Shown here piece by piece: positions 10,745 to 20,011 of a stretch of DNA of 64,000 bases; within the stretch, counting starts at the first letter, position 1, and every line of letters begins with the position of its first letter. The DNA is from Robiginitomaculum sp. (lineage in GTDB: Bacteria; Pseudomonadota; Alphaproteobacteria; Caulobacterales; Maricaulaceae): assembly GCA_015485155.1 (NCBI GenBank), contig WFUF01000003.1, positions 62,001-126,000 of the forward strand. Reading direction: 5' to 3'. The notes below the pieces were generated by a model. That model had not been told where the DNA came from, did not search any database, and saw nothing but the letters and a program-made list of their open reading frames with translations. The position numbers were made by a program, and so were the translations under genes.

Positions 10745-11021
10745 TTTTGCTCTCCTGTTTTGAGTTACTGCCCAATAATGCCATAATAGCAGCAAGCGCA
10801 TCTTCAGCAGCGCCGGTGTTCAGGCGGTAACGGATTATTGTTCCATAACGCTCTGCATGCACCAGCCCCGCAGATTTCAGCACATTCAAATGCCCGGTCA
10901 GACTTGGCCATTTCATGTCAAATGGCTCCAGCAATTCACCGGAAGTCATCGGGCCATCACGCAGCAGTGAAAGAATCTCCCGACGTACCGGATGGGACAG
11001 GGCCTTGAATATCTGGTTCAT
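10734..11021 (-). CDS. ArsR/SdpR-type transcriptional regulator
   Basis: MNQIFKALSHPVRREILSLLRDGPMTSGELLEPFDMKWPSLTGHLNVLKSAGLV; overlaps sdpI-like gene. Confidence 0.92.
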   Translation of the reverse strand: MNQIFKALSHPVRREILSLLRDGPMTSGELLEPFDMKWPSLTGHLNVLKSAGLVHAERYGTIIRYRLNTGAAEDALAAIMALLGSNSKQESKNDN

Positions 11022-11026
11022 ACGCT

Positions 11027-11066
11027 ATAATTAGTCATATTCCTAATTAGTGTCAATGCTAATTAT
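11027..11066. promoter_or_regulatory. Operator-like array upstream of arsR/sdpR-like gene
   Basis: ATAATTAG-8-CTAATTAG-8-CTAATTAT with exact 16-bp periodicity and overall dyad symmetry. Confidence 0.75.
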
Positions 11067-11156
11067 ATCTCGCATAAAAGATTTTTTGACATTGGCTTCT
11101 TGCTTTTTGGCGTTGGTGAGCCATTGTATGTCAAGGACAGTCTTTAGGAGAAAATC

Positions 11157-11960
11157 ATGGCCCGCAAATTATGTCTTATTACTGGTGCATCTGCAGGGAT
11201 CGGTGCGGCATTGGCTCGTGAGTTTGCTGCTCATGGCTGGGATCTGGCGCTGACTGCGCGGCGCAAGGATCGGCTGGAAGATCTGGCCGAAGAATTAAAG
11301 GCAAGATACGGCGTTGACAGCCTGATCATTGCCGTGGATCTGGCAAAGAAAACTGCTCCCAAAGCCATTATGAAAGCCATATCAGATGCTGGCAGAGAGG
11401 TCGATGGGCTGGTGAATAATGCTGGCTATGGATTGCCGGGAGCATTTAACACGCCAAGCTGGAAAGATCATGAACAGTTCTTGCAGGTAATGCTTACGGC
11501 CCCGCTAGAGCTTTGCTATCTGGTTCTGCCGGGCATGAGAGAGCGCAAATTTGGCCGTATTATCAATGTTGCTTCACTGGCCGGGCATTTGCCGGGCTCT
11601 ATGGGGCATACCTTGTATGGAGCAGATAAGTCATTTTTGATCAAGTTTTCAGAATCACTGCATCTGGAAAATCGCAGTCATGGTGTTCATGTAAGTGCAC
11701 TTTGCCCGGGATTTACCTATTCAGAGTTTCACGATGTAAATGATACTAGGTCGATGGTCTCTAAAATGCCAGGCTATATGTGGCAAACCGCCGAGGAAGT
11801 AGCGCGCACCGGATATCAGGCGGTGGAGCGTAATAATCCGGTTTATATTCCAGGTGCCTTTAACAAGTTCATCAGTACATTGGTAAAGCTGTTACCAGCA
11901 GCAATGGGCCGGGCGATGATGAGCAAACAATCAAAAAAATTCCGGAAACAGGAAGAATAA
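11157..11960 (+). CDS. Short-chain dehydrogenase/reductase
   Basis: TGASAGIGAALA, NNAGYG, YGADKSFL motifs. Confidence 0.92.
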   Translation: MARKLCLITGASAGIGAALAREFAAHGWDLALTARRKDRLEDLAEELKARYGVDSLIIAVDLAKKTAPKAIMKAISDAGREVDGLVNNAGYGLPGAFNTPSWKDHEQFLQVMLTAPLELCYLVLPGMRERKFGRIINVASLAGHLPGSMGHTLYGADKSFLIKFSESLHLENRSHGVHVSALCPGFTYSEFHDVNDTRSMVSKMPGYMWQTAEEVARTGYQAVERNNPVYIPGAFNKFISTLVKLLPAAMGRAMMSKQSKKFRKQEE

Positions 11961-12104
11961 TAACCGGTGTTAGCTTCGTACATAATACTTGATGGTACCA
12001 GCCAATAACCGGCACCGTACTGACCACCAGGGTCAGCAGGTAAGTATTGCCTATTGCCATGACTGCGGTAACATGGGGTGAGGCCTGTAACGAAAATATA
12101 GGAA

Positions 12105-12548
12105 ATGGGGGACGTTATGCAAAACCTTGTGCAAAATACGGAAATTTTTACGCCAATGATGGTGCTTATTGCCTGGACGTTGCTGGTACTGATATGGCTT
12201 TATGCCAAACGAATCCCGGCAATGCGCAAAGCCGGGATAAATCCCGATGATAGCTTGAGCAAGGATTTAAGCGACGCCTTGCCAATTGGTGCCAGACAGG
12301 TTGCAGCCAATTACAATCACCTGCTGGAGCAACCGACAATTTTTTATGCCAGCGTGATTGCTATCGCTGTTATGGGGCATGTAGATGCTCTGGCTGTTGG
12401 TGCAGCCTGGGCCTATGTGATTTTGCGTATTGTGCATTCGCTGATACAAAACACCTATCACACTGTAATGCACCGCTGGACGGTATTTATGCTCTCCTCA
12501 CTGGCTTTGGCAGTGATGGTGATAAATGAGCTGCTAAAACTGTTCTAG
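12105..12548 (+). CDS. MAPEG family membrane protein
   Basis: Four TM, ARQVAANYNHLLEQPTIFYA and AYVILRIVHSLIQNTYHTVMHR. Confidence 0.85.
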   Translation: MGDVMQNLVQNTEIFTPMMVLIAWTLLVLIWLYAKRIPAMRKAGINPDDSLSKDLSDALPIGARQVAANYNHLLEQPTIFYASVIAIAVMGHVDALAVGAAWAYVILRIVHSLIQNTYHTVMHRWTVFMLSSLALAVMVINELLKLF

Positions 12549-12735
12549 CGACTGTATTTTCCAAGCGGTCGGTATTGGCGCGCATGCCACGACTGGCAGC
12601 AAAGGCATGGAACCTGACCAGGGCAATATAGCAAATTAGAGATAGATTAAGGCTCAGGACCTGTAATTATTACAATTCTGTTTGGCAGGATTGATTTGTC
12701 AGGTTAGATAAAAGTCTTGATTTGAACTTTGGGGA

Positions 12736-12975
12736 ATGGTTTTGCTTCGTATGGTTCTGGCTTTGGGAGTGATAGCCAACAGTATTTTGTTTGCGGTTGG
12801 TGTATGGCGTTCAGTATTGCGTGGCGAACAGGCATTTCACAGCCTTGGCGAGATCAGTGGTGTTTCGGGCTGGCTGGCGGATATCTGGCTGTGGCCGATT
12901 ACCTTGATTTTGCTTTGCATCCTGCTGGTGATACCGGCTGTTCATAAAACCAGCACTGATCATTTTGAGGATTAG
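12736..12975 (+). CDS. Small two-TM hypothetical membrane protein
   Basis: 79 aa, two hydrophobic segments, upstream of msrA. Confidence 0.5.
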   Translation: MVLLRMVLALGVIANSILFAVGVWRSVLRGEQAFHSLGEISGVSGWLADIWLWPITLILLCILLVIPAVHKTSTDHFED

Positions 12976-12989
12976 GGGCGATTAATTTC

Positions 12990-13547
12990 ATGGGCAAACA
13001 TTTTGTCAACGGGCGTTCCTTATCCCCGCCATGGCCTGAGGGCTTGGAGGAGATCAGTTTTGCCATGGGCTGTTTCTGGGGTGCGGAGCGTCTGTTCTGG
13101 TCGCTGGATGGTGTTTATGTAACCATGGTCGGTTATCAGGGAGGCAATACTGCCAATCCTGATTATGAGCAAGTTTGCACAGGTGATACCGGCCATGCGG
13201 AAGTGGTTCGTGTCATGTTTGACCTTAAGCAGATCACGGTTGATGAATTGCTGGCAGCCTTTTGGGAAAATCATGATCCCACGCAAGGCAATCGGCAGGG
13301 CAATGATATAGGTTCGCAATATCGCTCGGTTATTTTTGCTCATACAGACAAGCAGGCGGAACAGGCCAGGCGCTCACTGCAACAGGTGCAAAACCTGCTT
13401 TTGGAAAAAGGCCTTGGCAAAATTACCACTGAAATCATTACAGGTGCGCAATTTTGGCTGGCCGAAGATGAGCATCAACAATATCTGGCCAAAAATCCTG
13501 GCGGATATTGTGGTCTGTCCGGCACTGGAATTGTCTGCGGAGTTTGA
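12990..13547 (+). CDS. msrA: Peptide-methionine (S)-S-oxide reductase
   Basis: FAMGCFWGAERLFW, VGYQGG, GDTGHAEVVRV, NPGGYCGLSGTG. Confidence 0.95.
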   Translation: MGKHFVNGRSLSPPWPEGLEEISFAMGCFWGAERLFWSLDGVYVTMVGYQGGNTANPDYEQVCTGDTGHAEVVRVMFDLKQITVDELLAAFWENHDPTQGNRQGNDIGSQYRSVIFAHTDKQAEQARRSLQQVQNLLLEKGLGKITTEIITGAQFWLAEDEHQQYLAKNPGGYCGLSGTGIVCGV

Positions 13548-13549
13548 AT

Positions 13550-14113
13550 ATGGCCCATTATCCATCCCTGTCTGATGAGGCCAGTCTTGAAGAATTGTTT
13601 TTACGCTTTCCTCGTGGTGTTGCGCCGTTAATTGCCCTGCACGACCAGATATTACGAGATGACAACAGTGATCTGTCCGTGGCTGAGCGTGAGCTTATTG
13701 CTGCATTTGTTTCAGGATTAAATGCCTGTGATTTTTGTTTTGGCGCTCACAAGCTGATGGCCCGTGCCTTTGGAGTGGATGAGGCGCTTATTGACTCTCT
13801 GATCGTGGATGAGCAAACGGCAGACATTGAAGCAAAATACCGTCCCTTATTTGGTTTTTTGCGTAAATTAACCTTGTCACCAGCCAAAATAACTGCCGCT
13901 GATAGTCAGGCGGTTTTTGATGCTGGCTGGAGCGAAGAAGCCTTGCATGATGCCAGCCTGATTTGCGCCCTGTTCAACTTTATGAACCGGGTGTTGGACA
14001 GTGCGGGCATTGAACAAAAACCATTGTTTGAAAACCCAGGGGATGAGGATTTGCAGGCGCGTAAAAAAGGCACCTATACCCAGTGGGCCAAAAATGCCGG
14101 GATCATTGAATGA
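13550..14113 (+). CDS. AhpD-like / carboxymuconolactone decarboxylase family peroxidase-related protein
   Basis: VSGLNACDFCFGAHKLMARAFGV: CxxC-xx-H motif. Confidence 0.85.
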   Translation: MAHYPSLSDEASLEELFLRFPRGVAPLIALHDQILRDDNSDLSVAERELIAAFVSGLNACDFCFGAHKLMARAFGVDEALIDSLIVDEQTADIEAKYRPLFGFLRKLTLSPAKITAADSQAVFDAGWSEEALHDASLICALFNFMNRVLDSAGIEQKPLFENPGDEDLQARKKGTYTQWAKNAGIIE

Positions 14114-14133
14114 ACCATATATGAGGGGCCAAG

Positions 14134-15318
14134 GTGAATAGAAGCCAGCTGAAAACGCGGGCAGTGCTCTCGACCGGGTTAGGGGTCTCGCAAATCATTG
14201 CCTTTGGCACTTCGTTATATCTGCTGGCAATATTGGCCAAGCCTATACAAGTTTCAACTGGTTGGACATTGCCATGGATAACTGCTGGAATGTCGATGGG
14301 CCTGTTGGTCAGTGCCAGCATATCACCCTGGGTTGGCCGCCAAATTGCCAGGCGCGGCGGCAAGAAAAAAGTTCTGGTCAGCAGTTCATTATGTTTTGCC
14401 GCAGGATTGATTGTGATCGGTTTATCACAAGCATATGTGTTTTATATCCTTGGCTGGCTGTTAATGGGTCTGGGCATGGCGTCTGGGCTATATGATGCGG
14501 TGTTTAGCTGTGTTGGTAAAATATATGGGCGAGAGGCCAGGCCATTAATTTCTGCCATAACTATTTTTGGCGGACTGGCAAGTACCATATTCTGGATCGC
14601 TGGCGGCGTTCTGTTGGAGAAAATTGGTTGGCGAGGCGTTTGTCTGACTTACGCCTTATTTCATATTGCCATCAATATTCCGATCTATCTTTTTGTGCTT
14701 CCTGATGCAAATGCTGCAGCTTCCTTATGTGAGACGGAGCAAAAGCCCAAAGCCGATTTGGTGCGGACCCTAGATCCGCGATTATTACTCATTGCCGGAT
14801 TGTTTATGGCCGAAGTATTTGTGGCTTCTATAATCGGAGTGCATTTGATCTATTTGTTGACCCAGATGGATCGCTCGCTTGGTGGCGCGATTGCGGTTGC
14901 TGCATTCATTGGCCCTTCACAAATTGCCGGCCGGGTGCTTGAAATGACATTTGCGGCGCGATTGTCGGTGCTGACCACTACCGGTTTGGCGATTTGCGCT
15001 ATGAGCGTCGGCTTGCTTGGTTTGGCAATTTGGCCAGAAGCAGCCATTGCCGCCATGATGGTTTATGGCGCTGGTTTTGGGGTGTTGTCGATTACGCGTG
15101 GTACGTTGCCGCTAAGCCTTTTCGGGCATGAGCAATATCCGGTTCTGGTTGGGAGGATCGCCCGCCCTATAATATTGACCCAAGCTGCTGCTCCTACCCT
15201 TGGCGCGGTTATGATAGCAGCGCTTTCACCAACGGCTATGCTGCTTGCTTTGGCGTTTGTGGTTTCACTGGCTTTACTGGCGGTTCTCGTACTGGGGACA
15301 TTGAAACCAGAAAAATAA
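14134..15318 (+). CDS. MFS transporter
   Basis: 12 TM pattern; GTG start. Confidence 0.85.
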   Translation: MNRSQLKTRAVLSTGLGVSQIIAFGTSLYLLAILAKPIQVSTGWTLPWITAGMSMGLLVSASISPWVGRQIARRGGKKKVLVSSSLCFAAGLIVIGLSQAYVFYILGWLLMGLGMASGLYDAVFSCVGKIYGREARPLISAITIFGGLASTIFWIAGGVLLEKIGWRGVCLTYALFHIAINIPIYLFVLPDANAAASLCETEQKPKADLVRTLDPRLLLIAGLFMAEVFVASIIGVHLIYLLTQMDRSLGGAIAVAAFIGPSQIAGRVLEMTFAARLSVLTTTGLAICAMSVGLLGLAIWPEAAIAAMMVYGAGFGVLSITRGTLPLSLFGHEQYPVLVGRIARPIILTQAAAPTLGAVMIAALSPTAMLLALAFVVSLALLAVLVLGTLKPEK

Positions 15319-15345
15319 GTAGATGTCTTGGCGATAGAATTAAAA

Positions 15346-15373
15346 ACCCGAAAGCAGGTCTCTGCTCTCGGGT
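15346..15373. terminator. Bidirectional terminator between MFS gene and csp
   Basis: ACCCGAAAGCAG-GTCT(overlap)-CTGCTCTCGGGT with flanking A/T runs. Confidence 0.75.
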
Positions 15374-15419
15374 CTTTGTAAAAACAAAATTTAACTGCCC
15401 AAAACCGGGCAGAGCAAAT

Positions 15420-15626
15420 TTAGTCAGCCAGCTCGATATTATCAGCAGCCTGTTTGCCACGATTGGTGACAATTTCGTAAGTTACTTTTTGGCCGTCATT
15501 AAGGCCAGCAATACCAGCTTTTTCCAGAGCGGTGATGTGAACAAACACATCGTTTCCGCCTTCGTCTGGAGAAATAAAGCCATAGCCTTTGGTGGCGTTA
15601 AACCATTTAACAGTACCTGTAGTCAT
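15420..15626 (-). CDS. cspA: Cold shock protein
   Basis: [34 protein letters not shown]. Confidence 0.96.
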   Translation of the reverse strand: MTTGTVKWFNATKGYGFISPDEGGNDVFVHITALEKAGIAGLNDGQKVTYEIVTNRGKQAADNIELAD

Positions 15627-15984
15627 TTTATGCATTCCTTAGCATCTAGATGTAATTGCCCGATTGAGAAAACCGGGCGGACTTAAGATCTCAGTAAAGT
15701 CCGTAAATAAAGGTCTTGGGTTCTCTAGAAGCTGACAGAAATGATTGCCAGATGTGCAAATCCTGAAAAATGGAAGTGAAAATCTAAAGTCGATCCTTGA
15801 AATTGGAGCAGTAACGTCGTCTCACCCTGCCCTATATATGGTTGCCGTTAAAAAGCAACCCATTTGCCCCAAAAAGATAGCGACTAAAAGTCCACCGGCT
15901 TTCGCGCTTATCTTCATATTGCCTTCGGGTAAGTTGTCTGGCGACAGCGGCTGGCAGATTGTCACACATATGAATTAGTTATTG

Positions 15985-16004
15985 CATATATGAAATATAT
16001 GTGT
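15985..16004. promoter_or_regulatory. Palindrome at the marR-like gene start
   Basis: CATATAT-GAA-ATATATG, extended by outer ACACATAT (15964) / ATATGTGT (15997). Confidence 0.5.
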
Positions 16005-16016
16005 AAAACATGGTTT

Positions 16017-16454
16017 ATGGCTATTGCTCGCCCCGTAGATAGAAGATTGTTTTTGCTGCTTGATCGCGCCCGACACAAATTGTTCAAGCGTGCAAATGTG
16101 CAATTGCAGGATGAGATAGGGATCAGCATTGCGCAAGGCGGTGCACTGTTCTTTTTAGGAAGACATCAAAATTGTCTGCTTTCTGATCTGGCAGAGGGTC
16201 TTGCTCTTAACAACTCTGCGATTACCGGTCTTGCTGCCCGGATGGAAAAATCAGGATTGATAAAGCGTACCCGCTGCACAATTGATGGCCGGGCCTGGCG
16301 TGTATCCTTAACGGAATTGGGTGCTGAAAAGCGTGAACTGGTGATGGAGCGGCTTCGGCAGTTCAATCTGGAAATAGCAAATGGTTTTAGCGAGCAGGAA
16401 ATGGACATTGTATACAGGTTTCTGTGCTCCATTGCCGAAGTGGAGGTGCTTTAG
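16017..16454 (+). CDS. MarR family transcriptional regulator
   Basis: HQNCLLSDLAEGLALNNSAITGLAARMEKSGLIKRTRCTIDGRAWRVSLTELG; start taken downstream of listed 15990. Confidence 0.85.
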   Translation: MAIARPVDRRLFLLLDRARHKLFKRANVQLQDEIGISIAQGGALFFLGRHQNCLLSDLAEGLALNNSAITGLAARMEKSGLIKRTRCTIDGRAWRVSLTELGAEKRELVMERLRQFNLEIANGFSEQEMDIVYRFLCSIAEVEVL

Positions 16455-16457
16455 AGC

Positions 16458-17234
16458 ATGACAGAACATATAAAAATAGAAGCTAAATCAGGTGTTTGCA
16501 CAATCACTCTTGATCGACCGGAGAAAAAGAACGCCTTGTCCCATGATATGTATGGTGCAATGGCCGATGCCATAATAAACGCTGAACTTGATGCATCAAT
16601 TAAGGTGATCATCCTTACCGGTAGTGATAATTGTTTTACTTCTGGCAATGACCTGGTTGATTTTTTGGGGGCTCCGCCGGATTTAACTGCTGATCAGCGC
16701 CCGCCGGTTGGACGCTTCATGTATGCCCTGCTCGAAGCAAAAAAGCCGGTGATTGCAGCAGTGGAAGGCCCGGCCGTAGGCATTGGCGTCACCCTTTTGT
16801 TGCATTGTGATTTTGTCTATGCAGGCAAAGAGGCTTATTTCATGACACCGTTTATAAATTTGGCCCTGCCGCCGGAATATGCCTCCACCTTGTTGTTGCC
16901 CCGCGCTATCGGAGACAAAAAGGCCAATGAAATGTTGTTGCTGGGACAAAAGATTTCGGCAAGTGAAGCTGCGGCCATTGGCTTGATAAGTGATGTTACC
17001 GGAACCGGCAGCGCTCTTAAACGGGCCAAGGAAGTGGCATCGATACTGGCGGCCAAGGCTCCGAGCGCCGTGCGCATGACCAAGCAATTGTTAAAAGACA
17101 GCCCTGAATCAGCAGAAGACCGGATGAATCGCGAAAACGCATTATTTGCGCCACGTCTGCAATCAGAAGAGTTTAAGGAAAGTGTGACCGCTTTTTTTGA
17201 AAAGCGTGATCCTGATTACAGTAATTGCTCCTGA
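16458..17234 (+). CDS. Enoyl-CoA hydratase/isomerase family protein
   Basis: ITLDRPEKKNALSHDMY, AAVEGPAVGIGVTLLLHCDFVYA. Confidence 0.92.
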   Translation: MTEHIKIEAKSGVCTITLDRPEKKNALSHDMYGAMADAIINAELDASIKVIILTGSDNCFTSGNDLVDFLGAPPDLTADQRPPVGRFMYALLEAKKPVIAAVEGPAVGIGVTLLLHCDFVYAGKEAYFMTPFINLALPPEYASTLLLPRAIGDKKANEMLLLGQKISASEAAAIGLISDVTGTGSALKRAKEVASILAAKAPSAVRMTKQLLKDSPESAEDRMNRENALFAPRLQSEEFKESVTAFFEKRDPDYSNCS

Positions 17235-17250
17235 TTTTAAGCCTCAAGCT

Positions 17251-18540
17251 TCAAAGCGCGCGCCAGCCAATATCCCGGCGGTAAAATCCTTGCGGCCAAT
17301 CAATCATGGCAATTGCATTATAACAATGATCAAGAGCACTGGATAAATCTGCACCCGAAGCAGTGATGTTTAATACCCTGCCACCATCTGCCAGCCAGCC
17401 TTGCTTGTGGTCATATTTTGTGCCGGCGTGGAAAATAACGGTTTTGGGCTCTTTTTCCGCATTGTGCAGATTGCCGATTTTTGCGCCTTTTTTCACCTGT
17501 CCGGGATAGCCGCTGGCAGCCATAACCACACAGGCAGCAGGCTCCTTGCTCCATTGCAAGGGCGGTAATTGTTCAAGGTTTCCCTTCGCACACGCCAGCA
17601 ATACGGGCAGCAAATCACTTTGCAGGCGCCGCATCAATACCTGACATTCCGGGTCACCAAAACGCACATTATACTCAATCAATTTCGGCCCGGATTTATC
17701 AATCATCAGCCCGGCATATAATATGCCGCAAAATGGCTTGCCCTCTTTTGTCATGGCGAGCAGGGTTGGTTTAATAATCTGCTCCATTGCTGTTTGGGTC
17801 ATGGCCTCGTCCAATATCGGTGCCGGTGAATAGCAACCCATGCCGCCGGTATTGGGGCCGTTGTCTCCATCAAATGCCCGCTTGTGATCCTGCGCGCCAG
17901 CCATGGGTATTGCGGTTTTGCCATCACACAGCACAAACAGGCTGGCTTCTTCGCCTGTAAGAAATTCTTCGATTACCAATGTTGCCGAAGCCTTGCCAAA
18001 CTGGCCGCAAAGCATGTCCTTAGCATCTTGTTTGGCCTGTTGCAGATCATCGGTAATGATCACGCCCTTACCTGCGGCCAGACCATCTGCCTTTAACACA
18101 TATGGCCCGGGCAGGGTGTCCAGATATCTGGCAGCTTCAATTTCGCAGGAAACAGTTTTTGAACGGGCCGCAGGAATATTATAACGGGCGCAAAGCTCTT
18201 TGGTGAAGGCTTTGGATGCTTCTAATTGTGCTGCGGCTGCGCTGGGGCCGAATACGCAAATTCCTGCAAGCTTTAATTTATCTGCCAGCCCGTCAGCAAG
18301 CGGATTTTCCGGCCCGACCACCACTATGTCCGGCTGGTGCTCCTGTGCCAGAGTGACCAGAGCCAAAACATTATCAGCAGCAATATCATCAAAGCGTAAA
18401 ACCCTGATCTGATCCGAAGCAAGCTGCATCATGGCGTCGGAACCCGGTGCCAGTACAAATTCCGAGGCCATTGGGCTTTGTGCAAGCTTCCATGCCAGTG
18501 CATGTTCGCGGCCACCATTTCCCACCAGCATTATTTTCAT
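17251..18540 (-). CDS. purD: Phosphoribosylamine-glycine ligase
   Basis: MKIMLVGNGGREHALAWKLAQSP and GDPECQVLMRRL. Confidence 0.96.
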   Translation of the reverse strand: MKIMLVGNGGREHALAWKLAQSPMASEFVLAPGSDAMMQLASDQIRVLRFDDIAADNVLALVTLAQEHQPDIVVVGPENPLADGLADKLKLAGICVFGPSAAAAQLEASKAFTKELCARYNIPAARSKTVSCEIEAARYLDTLPGPYVLKADGLAAGKGVIITDDLQQAKQDAKDMLCGQFGKASATLVIEEFLTGEEASLFVLCDGKTAIPMAGAQDHKRAFDGDNGPNTGGMGCYSPAPILDEAMTQTAMEQIIKPTLLAMTKEGKPFCGILYAGLMIDKSGPKLIEYNVRFGDPECQVLMRRLQSDLLPVLLACAKGNLEQLPPLQWSKEPAACVVMAASGYPGQVKKGAKIGNLHNAEKEPKTVIFHAGTKYDHKQGWLADGGRVLNITASGADLSSALDHCYNAIAMIDWPQGFYRRDIGWRAL

Positions 18541-18595
18541 TTTATTGTTCCAACATGATTGTTTAGCCGCAACTTGCATACTAGATTCGTTTCCC

Positions 18596-20011
18596 ATGAC
18601 CAAAAGCAATAAACATGAATTTACCGTTTCCGAATTGGCAGGATCGCTAAAGCGTACTGTTGAGGATGCCTTTGGTCATGTGCGGGTGCGTGGCGAGCTG
18701 GGCCGGGTTACAATCGCCCGTTCCGGCCATGTTTATATGGATCTGAAGGATGACAGGGCGGTAATCTCATCGATTATCTGGAAAGGGGTAGCTGGTAAAT
18801 TATCATTTCGCCCCGAAGAAGGTCTTGAGGTAATTGCCGAGGGCAAACTTACCACCTATCCGGGCCGCTCCCAATATCAATTGGTTATCTCAAAGCTGGA
18901 GCCGGCAGGAGCCGGGGCGTTGATGGCTTTGTTGGAGGAGCGCCGCAGGCAATTGGCCAAAGAGGGGCTGTTTGCTGATGATAAAAAACAAAAATTGCCA
19001 TTTCTGCCCAAAGTCATCGGCGTGATAACCTCACCAACGGGAGCGGTAATTCGGGATATTTTACATCGAATTGAAGACCGTTTTCCATGTCATGTTTTAT
19101 TGTGGCCGGTTTTGGTGCAAGGGGATAAGGCCGCGGATCAAATTACCGCAGCAATCAATGGCTTTTGTAATATGAGCCCGGGCGGAGAAATTCCCCGTCC
19201 CGACCTGTTGATCGTGGCCCGTGGCGGCGGATCCATAGAGGATTTATGGCCCTTTAATGAAGAAAACGTGGTGCGGGCCGCAGGTAATTGCTCGATTCCG
19301 CTGATCTCGGCCATTGGTCATGAGACGGACTGGACACTGTTGGATCTGGTGGCTGATAGGAGGGCGCCAACTCCTACCGGGGCTGCTGAAATGGCGGTGC
19401 CGGTTCGTGTTGATTTGGCTGAAGGTCTGGCTCGCAATGCCATGCGGCTTACGGCTGCTTTGCGAAATTTGCTGCAAAGCCGGGAAATTGCACTGATCTC
19501 GGCCCGGCGCGGTCTACCCAAGCCAGAGGAATTGCTGGCCAGTGCCGCACAGCGCTTTGACTTTGTCACCAGCAGGCTTGGTGCAGCACTAACCCGAAGG
19601 ATTGAGCGGGCAAAATTGCTTTTGCAACAACGAATTTCAGGCTTACGGCCCAATATTTTGCGCACCGGAATAGAGCGACGCCAATTACAGGTAACAGCAT
19701 TTGCTGAGCGCCTGATACCGGCTGCGAATAATCGCCTGCGCCGCCAACAGGATCGTTTGCGCTCTGCAACAAAACTGCTGGGTGCCTTGTCGCATAAATC
19801 CGTACTTGGGCGTGGGTTTGCGCTGGTACGTGATGAGCGCAATGCCCTTGTTACAAAGGGCAGTAATTTACAAGATGGTCAAAAAGTACAACTGGAATTT
19901 GCTGATGTCTCCAGACCGGCAATTATTGGTGATGGGACAAAGACGACAAGACCTTCCAGGAAAAAACCAAAACCTGTGGCAAAAAACCCCAAACAGGGTG
20001 ATTTGTTCTAA
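18596..20011 (+). CDS. xseA: Exodeoxyribonuclease VII large subunit
   Basis: FTVSELAGSLKRTVEDAFGHVRVRGEL, ITSPTGAVIRDILHR, VARGGGSIEDLWPFNEE; start at internal ATG. Confidence 0.95.
   Translation: MTKSNKHEFTVSELAGSLKRTVEDAFGHVRVRGELGRVTIARSGHVYMDLKDDRAVISSIIWKGVAGKLSFRPEEGLEVIAEGKLTTYPGRSQYQLVISKLEPAGAGALMALLEERRRQLAKEGLFADDKKQKLPFLPKVIGVITSPTGAVIRDILHRIEDRFPCHVLLWPVLVQGDKAADQITAAINGFCNMSPGGEIPRPDLLIVARGGGSIEDLWPFNEENVVRAAGNCSIPLISAIGHETDWTLLDLVADRRAPTPTGAAEMAVPVRVDLAEGLARNAMRLTAALRNLLQSREIALISARRGLPKPEELLASAAQRFDFVTSRLGAALTRRIERAKLLLQQRISGLRPNILRTGIERRQLQVTAFAERLIPAANNRLRRQQDRLRSATKLLGALSHKSVLGRGFALVRDERNALVTKGSNLQDGQKVQLEFADVSRPAIIGDGTKTTRPSRKKPKPVAKNPKQGDLF

Noticed and set aside
11872-12060. 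62-aa minus-strand ORF MAIGNTYLLTLVVSTVPVIGWYHQV
   Set aside because: Hydrophobic and slightly protein-like, but it overlaps the SDR 3' end and has no family support; could be a decayed membrane gene.
15745-15978. 77-aa plus-strand ORF between csp and the marR-like gene
   Set aside because: No RBS or domain support; lies in the likely csp leader/promoter region.
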